A stretch of DNA of 60,231 bases from an uncultured Pelagibacteraceae bacterium (GCA_902594865.1 CACJNV010000006.1:1-60231), one strand, 5' to 3'; positions 50,415 through 59,087 are shown, numbered from the stretch's first letter. Made by a program: numbers and translations. The notes: generated by a model not told the origin, from the letters alone.

Positions 50415-50582
50415 TAAATTATTTTATTATTATAGGATTAAACTTATTTATGATAATCTCACTAAGTTTAAAAAGAAAATGAGAACTTTTAACCATCCGA
50501 TTCGGTCATGTTTTAGTCTATGTTTGTTCTTTAACAGCAACAATATCTGGTAGGTAAAAAAAAAGAAGCACAAAAGATAGAA
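50415..50582. promoter_or_regulatory. Divergent upstream region, aminotransferase / helicase operon
   Basis: This 168-base spacer separates the two start codons. It contains a small palindrome CCGATTCGG (50497-50505) in otherwise A/T-rich DNA and a purine-rich A-run just before the helicase start. No promoter pair, tRNA or known RNA was recognised, but a leader RNA for the helicase operon is possible. Confidence 0.35.
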
Positions 50583-53063
50583 ATGACTAAAAATAAGATT
50601 ACAGCTGTTCTCGGTCCGACCAATACAGGTAAGACCCATCTTGCTATTGAAACTATGCTTTCTTTTGAGAGTGGAATGATTGGATTTCCACTTAGATTAC
50701 TCGCAAGAGAAGTATATGACAAAGTAATCAAGAAAATAAATTTAGATAAAGTTGCATTAATAACTGGTGAGGAAAAAATCATTCCATCTAATGCTAAATA
50801 TTTTTTATGTACAGTTGAGTCTATGCCAATTGATAAACATCTAGAGTTTGTTGGTGTGGATGAAATTCAAATGTGTGCTGATCATGAAAGAGGTCATATT
50901 TTTACTGATAGACTTTTAAATATGAGAGGAGAAAAACTTACAATGTTGATGGGTTCAAGTACCATTAAAAATATTATTTCAAAATTAGATGGAGATATTG
51001 AGTTCATTAATAGAGAAAGACTATCTAAACTTACTTACGCTGGTCATAAAAAAATATCAAGAATTAACAGAAAAACAGCAATCATTGCATTTTCAGCAGA
51101 GGAGGTTTATGCCATTGCTGAATTAATAAGAAGACAAAAGGGTGGTGCCGCTATTGTAATGGGATCACTAAGTCCAAAAACAAGAAATGCTCAAGTTGAA
51201 TTATATCAATCTGGGGATGTTGATTTCTTAGTTGCAACAGATGCTATTGGAATGGGAATAAATATGGATTTAGATTTTGTTTACTTTTCAAATATTAAGA
51301 AATTTGATGGAAAAAAATTGAGAAGGTTAAATCTATCTGAAATAGGTCAAATAGCAGGTAGAGCTGGTCGATACCTGAACGACGGTAGTTTTGGTATTAC
51401 TGGTGATTGTAAAGAAATAACTCCAGAAGAAGTAGAGTTGTTAGAAAATCATAAATTTGAAGAAATTCGAACTTTGTTTTGGAGAAATTCAAATCTTAAT
51501 TTCAATAATCCAAATAGTTTAATTAAAAGTTTAGAAGAAAAACCTCAGGTGGGATGGCTAAGAAAAATTCATGAATGTGAGGATGAAAAAGCGCTTAAAT
51601 ATTTTTTAAAAGATCAAAAAATTTTGAATAAAGGATTTGATAAGAAAACTCTAATACTTTTATGGGAATGTTGCCAAATACCTGATTTTGTTAAAAAAAC
51701 TTATGGAAATCATTTTGAGGTTATTGGAAATGTATTTAAATTTTTAACAACCAAAAAAGGACTAATTTCTGAAGATTATATGAGGTTACAGCTAATGAAA
51801 CTTGATAAATTAGACGGAAATGTAGATTCTTTATCAAATAGAATTGCAAATGTCAGAACTTGGTCATATGTTTCAAATAAAAATAATTGGGTAGAAAATC
51901 AAAGTTATTGGATAGAAAAAACTAAATATTTAGAAGACAGACTTTCAGATAGATTACATGAAGAACTTACTAAAACTTTTATTGACAAAAGAGCAAGTGT
52001 ACTCGCTAGAGGTTTAAAACAAGATATGGAATTTAAAACTGAAATTTTACAAAACAATGACGTTAAAATTGATGATCAATTTATTGGAAAGATTAAAGGA
52101 CTAAAATTAGAACTAGATCTAAAAAAAGGTGCTTTAGAAACTGATATTAAATCTTTAAAAAAAGCAGCCAGACAAACTATTGGTCCGGAATTAGAAAAAC
52201 GTGTTCAATCAATAATTGATACAGGACTAATAAATTTGAATGAAGATTTTAAAATTTATTGGAATGATTTCCCAATTGCCAAATTAACAACAGGTAGTGA
52301 CTATTTAAATCCTAATTTTGATTTAGTTGTTGATGATATTATTGAACAAAACACTAAACAAAAATTAAATGATTACATTAACAAATGGATACATGCAAAA
52401 ATAAATAATGTTCTTAAAAGTTTAATTGATTTAAAAAATATAAAAGAAAATAATTCATCAATTAAAGCACTGGCATACCAGCTCTATGAAAATAATGGGG
52501 TATTAAAACGAGACCAAGTTTCTGAGTACTTAAAAAACCTAGAACAAAATGAGAGAAAAATTCTTAGAGACTTAGGGGTAAAGTTTGGAAGATACCATGT
52601 TTTCCTTTATCAATTGATTAAGCCAGAAGCAGTATCTTTACGAACATTGTTATGGAAAAATTTTTATCAAAAATTCCATAATTTAAAACCACCTACCTTT
52701 GGTTTAAATTTTTTAGACAATAAAGAAATAAAAAATAAAAACTTTATGCTTTTATGTGGATTTGAAAGATTTGATAATTTTTTTGTAAGAATTGATATTT
52801 TGGAAAGATTATTTGTATTAATAATAAATTCTAGTTCAAAGGAAAATTCTGAAATAAAATTAATTCCAGAAATGTTAAATCTTTTAGGATGTAGTAAAGA
52901 TAATTTTAAAAAATTACTTCAAAAAATGAGTTATAAAATATTTGAAAAAGAAAATGAAACCTTTTTTAAATATAGTCCTACTAAGAAATTTAAAAAAATT
53001 ACTTCAAAGAAGATCTCAAATGAAAATCCATTTAAAATATTAAAAAATTTAAATTTAAGTTAA
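50583..53063 (+). CDS. Suv3-like superfamily II RNA helicase
   Basis: An 826-residue helicase of the SUV3 type known from alphaproteobacteria and mitochondria. Walker A is GPTNTGKT (11-18), motif II is DEIQ (93-96) and motif VI is QIAGRAGRY (256-264), with ATDAIGMGINMDLD (about 218-231) as motif V. The long C-terminal half (280-826) is family-specific and of unknown role. In mitochondria SUV3 works in RNA degradation with a 3' exonuclease. TerB-like, fdxA and carD follow closely, so the gene heads a four-gene operon. Confidence 0.9.
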   Translation: MTKNKITAVLGPTNTGKTHLAIETMLSFESGMIGFPLRLLAREVYDKVIKKINLDKVALITGEEKIIPSNAKYFLCTVESMPIDKHLEFVGVDEIQMCADHERGHIFTDRLLNMRGEKLTMLMGSSTIKNIISKLDGDIEFINRERLSKLTYAGHKKISRINRKTAIIAFSAEEVYAIAELIRRQKGGAAIVMGSLSPKTRNAQVELYQSGDVDFLVATDAIGMGINMDLDFVYFSNIKKFDGKKLRRLNLSEIGQIAGRAGRYLNDGSFGITGDCKEITPEEVELLENHKFEEIRTLFWRNSNLNFNNPNSLIKSLEEKPQVGWLRKIHECEDEKALKYFLKDQKILNKGFDKKTLILLWECCQIPDFVKKTYGNHFEVIGNVFKFLTTKKGLISEDYMRLQLMKLDKLDGNVDSLSNRIANVRTWSYVSNKNNWVENQSYWIEKTKYLEDRLSDRLHEELTKTFIDKRASVLARGLKQDMEFKTEILQNNDVKIDDQFIGKIKGLKLELDLKKGALETDIKSLKKAARQTIGPELEKRVQSIIDTGLINLNEDFKIYWNDFPIAKLTTGSDYLNPNFDLVVDDIIEQNTKQKLNDYINKWIHAKINNVLKSLIDLKNIKENNSSIKALAYQLYENNGVLKRDQVSEYLKNLEQNERKILRDLGVKFGRYHVFLYQLIKPEAVSLRTLLWKNFYQKFHNLKPPTFGLNFLDNKEIKNKNFMLLCGFERFDNFFVRIDILERLFVLIINSSSKENSEIKLIPEMLNLLGCSKDNFKKLLQKMSYKIFEKENETFFKYSPTKKFKKITSKKISNENPFKILKNLNLS

Positions 53064-53064
53064 A

Positions 53065-53475
53065 ATGTTTTTTAAAAAAGAAGAAATAAAAAATGATAAT
53101 TTTCTTACAAAAGTTTGTGCTTTATTAATTCACGCTGCTAAAATAGATGAGAATTATACTGATAAAGAGGAAGAAATTATTAAAAAAACACTTAAAGAGC
53201 TTGGTGTAGAAGATGAAAATATTCCTAAAACAATTGAAGATGCAAAAGTAATTGAAGAAAACTCAAATCAAATTTTAGATTTTACTAAAGAAGTTAAAAA
53301 TTTACCTGAACAAGACAAAATTAAAATCATAGAGGCTTTATGGTCTATCATTTACTCAAACAATGATGCCGATATATACGAAACTAATTTAATGAGACGA
53401 CTTGCGGGATTACTTTATATTGACAATAAAACCATGGGCGATATTAAAGAAAAAATTAAACAAAATTCAAAATGA
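53065..53475 (+). CDS. TerB-family protein
   Basis: A 136-residue all-helical protein with the TerB tellurite-resistance-like pattern: [26 protein letters not shown] (about 14-39) with an acidic metal-binding-like loop, then [32 protein letters not shown] (about 91-122). TerB proteins bind divalent metal ions and are widespread outside tellurite resistance; the role here is unknown. It starts one base after the helicase stop and overlaps fdxA by 4 bases. Confidence 0.83.
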   Translation: MFFKKEEIKNDNFLTKVCALLIHAAKIDENYTDKEEEIIKKTLKELGVEDENIPKTIEDAKVIEENSNQILDFTKEVKNLPEQDKIKIIEALWSIIYSNNDADIYETNLMRRLAGLLYIDNKTMGDIKEKIKQNSK

Positions 53476-53798
53476 CTTATATCGTTAACGACAATTGTAT
53501 TAAGTGCAAACTAACAGACTGTGTTGATGTCTGCCCGGTTGATTGCTTTTACGAAGGTAAAAATATGCTTGTAATTAAACCCGATGAGTGTATAGATTGT
53601 GGCGTTTGCGAGCCAGAATGTCCTGTCGATGCCATAAAAGCAGACACCGAACCTGGAAGTGAAAAATGGTTAGAGATCAATAAAAAGTATTCTGAAATCT
53701 GGCCTAACATAAGTGAAAAAAAAGATCCACCTGCGGATCACGAGAAATTTAAAAATGAGCAAAATAAGTACGAAAAATATTTTAAAGAAAATCTTTAA
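53472..53798 (+). CDS. fdxA: 7Fe ferredoxin FdxA
   Basis: A 108-residue bacterial ferredoxin with two cysteine-rich motifs. C9, C12, C17, C21 and C25 lie in the first ([17 protein letters not shown]), and [12 protein letters not shown] (about 40-51) forms the second. This layout fits a 3Fe-4S plus 4Fe-4S electron carrier of the FdxA type with a C-terminal extension of about 45 residues. The redox partners are unknown. Its last 44 bases overlap the start of carD, and it overlaps terB by 4 bases. Confidence 0.94.
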   Translation: MTYIVNDNCIKCKLTDCVDVCPVDCFYEGKNMLVIKPDECIDCGVCEPECPVDAIKADTEPGSEKWLEINKKYSEIWPNISEKKDPPADHEKFKNEQNKYEKYFKENL

Positions 53799-54633
53799 AA
53801 GCAAAACAAACAAAAAAGTGAAAAAAAAAGTTTCTAAAAAGAAGGTTGTAAAAGCTAAAAAAGCAAAAAAAATAATTTCAAAAAAAGTCAAAAAAGTTGT
53901 TAAAAAAGTTTCACCTAAAAAAAGTAAAATAAAAAAAACTGTTAAAGTTGCAGAAACAACAGCTGAGCCAAAAGTAGATAATTTAAGAATTTCAAAAACA
54001 AACGAAGTTAAGCCTGAGATAAAAAAAGTTAAAAAGCAAGAAACCGAAAAAAGAGAATACAAAATTAAAGATCATGTTGTTTATCCAAAACATGGGGTGG
54101 GGCAAATTACTGAATTTAAAAAAATTAACATTGGCGGAATTGATGTTGAAACATATGTTATTAAATTTGAAAAAGATAAAGCTAATGGAATGGTCCCTGT
54201 AAACAAACAATCTCACCTAAGGCCGTTAGCAACTATTAACCAAGTTAACAAGTGCATTTCAATATTAAAAAGCAAACCAAAAATAAAAAGGTCAATGTGG
54301 AGTCGAAGAGCACAAGAATATGAAGCTAAAATCTCTTCAGGAAAAATATATGAGTTGGCTGAAGTTGTTAGAGATTTAAATAAAGGTGATGATCTAATGG
54401 TTGATCAATCTTATAGTGAAAGACAATTGTTTGAAAAAGCCTATGAAAGGATTTTGTCTGAATTTCAGATTGTTTTGAATGTTTCTTTAGAGGATACTCA
54501 GAAAAAATTAGATAAAGCATTAAAAAGGAATTTAGGTGGACAGCCCCAACCAGTAGCAACTCCAAAAAATCCAACTAGTGAGCTACCTGTAGACGAGCCA
54601 ATTTCTGATAGCGACGAGCCAATTGAAGAGTAA
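53755..54633 (+). CDS. CarD/CdnL-family regulator with lysine-rich N-terminal tail
   Basis: A 292-residue protein from ATG 53755 (an upstream in-frame start would lie deeper inside fdxA). Residues 102-260 form a CarD domain ([19 protein letters not shown] onward), which binds RNA polymerase beta and stabilises open promoters, especially of rRNA and growth genes. Residues 7-64 contain 30 lysines, with valine, serine and alanine between, resembling a histone H1 tail. A short acidic tail ends the protein. CarD without this extension is about 160-190 residues, so the tail is a striking addition. Confidence 0.88.
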   Translation: MSKISTKNILKKIFKSKTNKKVKKKVSKKKVVKAKKAKKIISKKVKKVVKKVSPKKSKIKKTVKVAETTAEPKVDNLRISKTNEVKPEIKKVKKQETEKREYKIKDHVVYPKHGVGQITEFKKINIGGIDVETYVIKFEKDKANGMVPVNKQSHLRPLATINQVNKCISILKSKPKIKRSMWSRRAQEYEAKISSGKIYELAEVVRDLNKGDDLMVDQSYSERQLFEKAYERILSEFQIVLNVSLEDTQKKLDKALKRNLGGQPQPVATPKNPTSELPVDEPISDSDEPIEE

Positions 54634-54675
54634 AAAAAACGCCTCTCACACAAACTGTAATGAGAAGCGTTTTTT
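54634..54675. terminator. Bidirectional hairpin terminator behind carD and the basic small ORF
   Basis: AAAAAACGC-C-TCTCA and TGAGA-A-GCG-TTTTTT pair with one mismatch around a 12-base loop. It starts right after the carD stop and ends 18 bases before the stop of the opposed small basic ORF. Its A- and T-runs allow use from both directions. Confidence 0.85.
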
Positions 54676-54693
54676 GTAAAGAATACTAAGTTA

Positions 54694-54786
54694 CTATTTT
54701 CTTCTTCTTTTTTTTGCTTTTTTCTTAGCTTTTTTCTTAGCTTTTTTCTTAGTTTTCTTTGCCGCTTTTTTTCTTTTCTTAGGCAT
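54694..54786 (-). CDS. 30-residue extremely basic histone H1-like small protein
   Basis: A 30-codon ORF ending in TAG with 18 Lys and 4 Arg of 30 residues, arranged as K-K-K-A repeats and closing with KKRRRK. The start has a strong GGGAG Shine-Dalgarno 6 bases before the ATG. A TTGACA -35 (54862-54867), a perfect hairpin in the leader and a terminator behind the stop frame it. The composition is that of a DNA- or RNA-binding tail rather than an enzyme. Codons repeat as GCT-AAG-AAA-AAA, so it contains a 12-base tandem repeat. It lies opposite carD, whose N-terminus is also lysine-rich. Confidence 0.72.
   Translation of the reverse strand: MPKKRKKAAKKTKKKAKKKAKKKAKKRRRK
54716..54752. repeat. 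12-base tandem repeat inside the basic ORF
   Basis: The unit AGCTTTTTTCTT (plus strand) is repeated about three times with the last unit diverging. It encodes the K-K-K-A periods of the small protein. Such units can change number by slippage, which would alter the protein by four residues per unit. Confidence 0.7.
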
Positions 54787-54810
54787 CTTTAGCTCCCTTT
54801 TTTAGTTAAA

Positions 54811-54827
54811 CGAATCAAAATGATTCG
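54811..54827. promoter_or_regulatory. Perfect 7-bp hairpin in the leader of the basic ORF
   Basis: CGAATCA-AAA-TGATTCG is a perfect inverted repeat. It lies between the presumed promoter and the Shine-Dalgarno of the small basic ORF, about 25 bases before its start codon. It may be an operator or a 5' mRNA stem. Confidence 0.5.
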
Positions 54828-54861
54828 CTGTTAACATATTTTTATTTTTTTCTATAAGTTA

Positions 54862-54867
54862 TGTCAA
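54862..54867 (-). promoter_or_regulatory. -35 element TTGACA upstream of the basic small ORF
   Basis: The minus strand reads TTGACA exactly, 76 bases before the start codon. The -10 is uncertain: A/T-only sequence such as TAAAAA sits at 17 bases, and TATGTT at 23 bases is too far. The surrounding DNA from 54787 to 54987 has no ORF. Confidence 0.45.
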
Positions 54868-54987
54868 TTCTTTAATTAAAAGTTAAATTTTATAAAAATT
54901 ATTTTTAACTTTTTATTTTTTTATAAAACTTTTTTTATTAATTTAGTTAATGTTTATGCGGTTAATAAACAATTTTAATTAAATAGT

Positions 54988-56718
54988 TTAATAAAGATTT
55001 TCTAGCTGATTTTTATATTTTTCTGTAACTTTTTTTCTTTTTACTTTCATTGTTGGTGTCATTAAACCATTTTCAATAGAGAAATTTTCATCTATTAATT
55101 GAATTCTTTTTATCTTTTCTATTAAAGTTAATTTTACATTTATTTTTTCAATTACTTTATTTATTTTTTCTTTTTCATTTAAAAAATCTTTATTAGGAAC
55201 AATTAAAGCAACTAAGTAATTTTTTTTATCACCATAAACCATACATTGATCTATCTCAGGCTCATTTGAAATCATATTTTCGATTTTAGCAGGTGAAATG
55301 TTATCTCCGCCAGCACTTACTATGATATCTTTTTTTCTATCAGTAATTTTTAAATAACCATCATTTGGATCTATCTCTCCAATATCACCTGTATGTAACC
55401 ATCCATTTATAATTACTTTGTCAGTTTCTTCTTTTTTGTTCCAATATCCTAGCATTACATTTTCGCCTTTGACTAAAATTTCTCCATCTTCAGCAATTTT
55501 AACTTCATTTCCTTTAAATGGAGGGCCTACAGTTTCCACTTTTATTTTGTGTATTGGATTGCAACTTACTACTGGTGATGTTTCTGTTAAACCATAACCT
55601 TGAAGAGTAGGCAGCCCGACAGAATTCAAAAATTCTCCTATTTCTTTGTCTAGCGCCCCACCACCTGAAACAAAAGCTTTCAAGTTTCCACCGAACTGTT
55701 TTTTTATTTTTTTTCTTACCAATTTATCAACTATAGAATTAAGTAATTTTTCAAAAAATGACATTTTTTGATTTAATAGTTTTTTTCTTCCTAGACGAAG
55801 TGTTGCTTCAATTAATTTTGCTTTAAAACCTGTCTGCTTTTTCAAATTCATGTTTATTTTATTGTAAAGGTTTTGGTAGAACCTTGGAACAGCTGTCATA
55901 ATTGTAGGTTTTGCTTCAGATATATTTTCTAAAAGTTTTTCTATTTTTTCTGCATAGAATACTTTTGCCCCAACAGCTATCTGTGCAAATTGAACACTAT
56001 GCTCATAAGAATGTGAAAGAGGAAGCCAAGTTAAAAATACTGGTCTTGAGTTAAATAACGGTTTCATAATTTCGCATGCTCCTACGAGATTATTTAAAAT
56101 TCCACCATGACTTAATATTACTCCTTTAGGATTACCTCCAGTCCCAGAAGTATAAATAATACAAGCAGGAGAATTTCTTTTTAATTTATTATTTTCAATT
56201 TTATCTTCTTCTAATAAATTATTCTTTAGAATTGAATTTAAATCTAAATATTTTTCTTTTTTAATTATATTTAAACTATTTGTTGCCTTGGCTTTTTCAT
56301 CTAGAGTAATAACTTTTTTGATAAAGTCTTTTTCATTAATTGAATTATTTAATTTTTTTAACATTTCATTGTTTGAAACAACAACTAAGCTAGGCTCGCA
56401 ATCTTTTATCAAGTACTTATAATCATCTTCTGTATAAGTTGTATATGCTGGAACTGTAATTCCACCAGCCACCATAATAGCTAAATCAGAAACAAACCAC
56501 TCTGGTCTATTCTCCGAAACTAAAAGACATCTGTCGCCTTCTTTTATATTTTCTTTAATTACTTTTGATAATTTTAAAATATTCTTTTCAGTTTGTTCCC
56601 ATGTATATGTTTTTTTATCGCTTGGATTTAGCCATTCTAAAAAAATATCTTTTTTATTTTGTTTATTTGCTTGATTAACAAATAATTCGATCAAATTATT
56701 TAAATTATTTAAATTCAT
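54988..56718 (-). CDS. Long-chain fatty acid-CoA ligase (AMP-forming)
   Basis: A 576-residue adenylate-forming enzyme that activates fatty acids as acyl-CoA. The AMP-binding signature ACIIYTSGTGGNPKGVILSHGG (about 187-208) and YGLTETSPV (about 371) are present. WLHTGDIGEIDPNDGYLKITDRKKD (about 441-465) marks the hinge, and a short basic C-terminus carries the catalytic lysine region (NGLMTPTMKVKRKKV). Length is in the FadD15/ACSL range. It begins 7 bases from tRNA-Leu, which is transcribed just ahead of it. Confidence 0.93.
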   Translation of the reverse strand: MNLNNLNNLIELFVNQANKQNKKDIFLEWLNPSDKKTYTWEQTEKNILKLSKVIKENIKEGDRCLLVSENRPEWFVSDLAIMVAGGITVPAYTTYTEDDYKYLIKDCEPSLVVVSNNEMLKKLNNSINEKDFIKKVITLDEKAKATNSLNIIKKEKYLDLNSILKNNLLEEDKIENNKLKRNSPACIIYTSGTGGNPKGVILSHGGILNNLVGACEIMKPLFNSRPVFLTWLPLSHSYEHSVQFAQIAVGAKVFYAEKIEKLLENISEAKPTIMTAVPRFYQNLYNKINMNLKKQTGFKAKLIEATLRLGRKKLLNQKMSFFEKLLNSIVDKLVRKKIKKQFGGNLKAFVSGGGALDKEIGEFLNSVGLPTLQGYGLTETSPVVSCNPIHKIKVETVGPPFKGNEVKIAEDGEILVKGENVMLGYWNKKEETDKVIINGWLHTGDIGEIDPNDGYLKITDRKKDIIVSAGGDNISPAKIENMISNEPEIDQCMVYGDKKNYLVALIVPNKDFLNEKEKINKVIEKINVKLTLIEKIKRIQLIDENFSIENGLMTPTMKVKRKKVTEKYKNQLENLY

Positions 56719-56725
56719 AGTTACT

Positions 56726-56810
56726 TGGTGGGCGAAGAGAGAATCGAACTCTCACTTCTTGCGAAACACGATTTTGAGTCGTGCGCGTCTACCAGTTCCG
56801 CCATTCGCCC
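56726..56810 (-). tRNA. tRNA-Leu (CAA)
   Basis: An 85-base minus-strand gene beginning GGGCGAATGGCGGAACTGG and ending with discriminator A plus encoded CCA. The anticodon stem CACGA/TCGTG encloses loop CTCAAAA, giving anticodon CAA for UUG codons. It has the class II long variable arm, TTTCGCAAGAAG region, and a T-arm with GTTCGATTC. It lies directly upstream of the acyl-CoA ligase gene on the same strand. Confidence 0.96.
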
Positions 56811-56872
56811 TCCTTGCTTATTTAAATTATATTTAAATAGTATAAGAACTAAATTTATATTAAAACCAAAAA

Positions 56873-57478
56873 ATGTTTCAAACACTCTATAAAAAATGTT
56901 TAGAATTAGCTGCACATAAAAGTTCTAAGTTTTATTTAGGACTAATATCTTTTTTAGAAAGTTCTTTTTTTCCTATACCTCCAGATGCAATGATAATCCC
57001 TATGGTTATTGCCAAAAAAAAGGAATATTTAAATATATTTTTAATTGCATCAATATTTTCAGTGCTTGGAGGAATATTTGGATATTTGATAGGTTATTTA
57101 TTTTTTGATTTAGCAATATATGTAATCGAATTTTATGGTTATCAGGATAAAGTTGAAAATTTAAAATTAAGCATGTCTCAAGGAAGTGGATTCCTGGCAT
57201 GGCTGAGTATTCTTTTTTTAGCGGGCTTTACTCCATTACCTTATAAAGCCTTTACGATTTCAAGTGGTCTAATTGCTTTTAATCTTCCTGTTTTTATAAT
57301 TGTTAGTTTAATTTCAAGAGGTCTGAGATTTTTTATTGTTGCCTATTTGTCTTATAAATTTGGAGAATTATTTACAAAGTTCATGGAAAAACATGGATCA
57401 AAATGGTTCACCATAATTGGAATTATTATAGTTATAATATTTATTACAATTTATTTATTTTTAAAATTTAATGGTTGA
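56873..57478 (+). CDS. YqaA/DedA-like membrane protein
   Basis: A 201-residue membrane protein of the YqaA branch of the VTT/DedA (SNARE-associated) superfamily. ESSFFPIPPDAMIIPMVIAKKK (about 29-50) is the re-entrant-loop signature, and GFTPLPYKAFTISSGLIAF (about 118-136) is the second. About four to five hydrophobic segments are visible. DedA proteins are linked to lipid scrambling or flipping, including undecaprenyl phosphate recycling. It overlaps dsbB by 8 bases. Confidence 0.88.
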   Translation: MFQTLYKKCLELAAHKSSKFYLGLISFLESSFFPIPPDAMIIPMVIAKKKEYLNIFLIASIFSVLGGIFGYLIGYLFFDLAIYVIEFYGYQDKVENLKLSMSQGSGFLAWLSILFLAGFTPLPYKAFTISSGLIAFNLPVFIIVSLISRGLRFFIVAYLSYKFGELFTKFMEKHGSKWFTIIGIIIVIIFITIYLFLKFNG

Positions 57479-57956
57479 GATTAACAAAACAATTACATTA
57501 AAGTTAATTTTTTTAATTAGCATTATTGCTTTATCTTCAGCATTTTTCATTGAATATGTTTTAGGTCATCAACCTTGTAACTTATGTGTACTGGAAAGAA
57601 TTCCATACTTATTATCATTAATAATTATTTTATTAAATTATAAATTTATTAATCTTGAAAAATATTTCATTCTTTCTCTTATTTTAATTTTTTTAGCAGC
57701 TACTATTTTATCTTTATATCATTTAGGTATTGAGCAAGGTTTTATTGAAGAATCATTGGTTTGCGATTTAAAAAATGGCTCCAATTTACTATCAAAAGAA
57801 GACATCTTAAGACAGTTACAAGAAAAAAATGTTAGCTGCAAAGATGTTACATTTAAAATTTTAGGATTATCGCTTACAAGTTACAATATTATAATATCAA
57901 TATTAATAATATATTTTACGACAAGAGTTTATTTAAGTTATGAGAACAATAAATAA
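57471..57956 (+). CDS. dsbB: Disulfide bond formation protein B
   Basis: A 161-residue four-helix membrane protein that reoxidises DsbA-type enzymes using ubiquinone. The first redox pair is C36-C39 in HQPCNLCVLERIPY, and the second periplasmic pair is C98 and C123 in the loop between helices 3 and 4. The R in the ERIPY segment fits the quinone-binding arginine. No dsbA is in view. It overlaps the YqaA-like gene by 8 bases and coq7 by 17 bases. Confidence 0.92.
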   Translation: MVEINKTITLKLIFLISIIALSSAFFIEYVLGHQPCNLCVLERIPYLLSLIIILLNYKFINLEKYFILSLILIFLAATILSLYHLGIEQGFIEESLVCDLKNGSNLLSKEDILRQLQEKNVSCKDVTFKILGLSLTSYNIIISILIIYFTTRVYLSYENNK

Positions 57957-58473
57957 AAAGAAAATAGAAGAATTTATTAGAGTTGATCATGCCGGGGAGC
58001 GTGGTGCTGTTAAAATTTATGAAGGACAGTTGCTCGCTCTAAATACATTAGTTAAAGATGAAGCTTTAAAAAAAACAATTGAAGAAATGAAAGTTCATGA
58101 AAAAGAGCATTCTGATTTTTTTGAAGAAGAAATTAAAAAAAGAAATATAAAACCGACAAAATTTTTACCTTTATGGGATTTATTAGGTGTAGGATTAGGT
58201 TTTGGTTCAACTATACTTGGTAAGAAAGCGGCTATGCTTTGTACTGCTTCTGTTGAAGAAGTGATAGATGAACATTATTTAAACCAAATAAAACAACTTG
58301 ATAATAGTGAATCAAAACTTAAAAAAAAAATAATTAAATTTAGAGAAGATGAATTAAGTCATAAAGATATTGCTTATGAAAAGGGTGCAACAAAAGAAGG
58401 TCCTTACTCTATATTAGATAAAATTATTAAAACTGGATCAAAAATTGCAATAAATATTTCTGAGAAAATTTAA
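57940..58473 (+). CDS. coq7: 3-demethoxyubiquinol 3-hydroxylase Coq7
   Basis: A di-iron monooxygenase for the last hydroxylation in ubiquinone synthesis. The 177-residue protein carries the ferritin-like iron ligands: Glu 20 in RVDHAGERGAV, the ExxH pair E54-H57 (KVHEKEHSDF), a glutamate in SVEEVIDEHY (about 104-113) and a final ExxH in REDELSHKD (about 142-150). Length and order match Coq7. The gene overlaps dsbB by 17 bases, so the quinone-linked DsbB and a quinone-synthesis enzyme share an operon. It converges with the HNH gene (4-base overlap). Confidence 0.95.
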   Translation: MRTINKKKIEEFIRVDHAGERGAVKIYEGQLLALNTLVKDEALKKTIEEMKVHEKEHSDFFEEEIKKRNIKPTKFLPLWDLLGVGLGFGSTILGKKAAMLCTASVEEVIDEHYLNQIKQLDNSESKLKKKIIKFREDELSHKDIAYEKGATKEGPYSILDKIIKTGSKIAINISEKI

Positions 58474-59039
58474 GACTCTAGTTCTACATCCCAATATAAG
58501 TAATCCATCCAGCTTTTGTGTAAAAAATTTGGTGGAAAATGTTTACCATTTTTATGGAGATCCTCTGTTGATGGTCGATAAGGGTGCTGATATAATTTCA
58601 TACCTGAATGTTTTAATAGTTTTCCACCCTTTTTTACATTGCATGCAGAACAAGCTGTTACAACATTATCCCAATTAGTTTCACCCCCTTTTGATCTAGG
58701 TAATAAATGATCAAAAGTTAGCTCTTCATTGCTTCCGCAATATTGACAGGAAAATTTATCTCTTAAAAACACATTAAATCTCGTAAAACTTGGTTTGCTT
58801 TGAGGAACAATATAATCCTTTAGTGCTATAACACTTGGTAATTTCATATTAAATGATGGACTTCTTATAGTTCTATCATAATTACTAACAATAATAACTC
58901 GATCCAGAAAAACTGATTTAACTGTATCCTGCCATGACCACAAAGATAAAGGGTAGTAACTCAGAGGTCTATAATCTGCATTGAGGACTAATGCAGGGCA
59001 CTTTTCTAATGAAACATTATGTTCAATAAAATTATTCAT
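58470..59039 (-). CDS. HNH endonuclease family protein
   Basis: A 189-residue protein with an HNH_5-type nuclease fold. CQYCG (98-102, zinc Cys) precedes DHLLPRSKGG (110-119, catalytic His) and NWDNVVTACSACN (122-134), completing the beta-beta-alpha-metal site with C130 and C133. The N-terminal half (about 1-85) is not obviously a nuclease and has LNADYRPLSYYPLSLW, seen in alphaproteobacterial HNH proteins. The DNA target is unknown; such genes are widespread and vertically inherited. It overlaps coq7 by 4 bases at the stop. Confidence 0.87.
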   Translation of the reverse strand: MNNFIEHNVSLEKCPALVLNADYRPLSYYPLSLWSWQDTVKSVFLDRVIIVSNYDRTIRSPSFNMKLPSVIALKDYIVPQSKPSFTRFNVFLRDKFSCQYCGSNEELTFDHLLPRSKGGETNWDNVVTACSACNVKKGGKLLKHSGMKLYQHPYRPSTEDLHKNGKHFPPNFLHKSWMDYLYWDVELES

Positions 59040-59087
59040 TAAATTAATTTTAACTTAGTTGAACAATTTTATCAATGATAAGAGATG

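Noticed and set aside
53670-54062. Hydrophobic F/L-rich minus-strand ORF
   Set aside because: It is the antisense shadow of the lysine-rich carD start and fdxA end, as AAA codons read as TTT in reverse.
56721-56915. Minus-strand ORF across tRNA-Leu
   Set aside because: The reading covers a clear tRNA with matching stems and CCA.
58470-59039. HNH protein as a homing endonuclease or defence gene
   Set aside because: It is flanked by core genes, lies in no intron or intein, and has the features of a common alphaproteobacterial chromosomal HNH protein.
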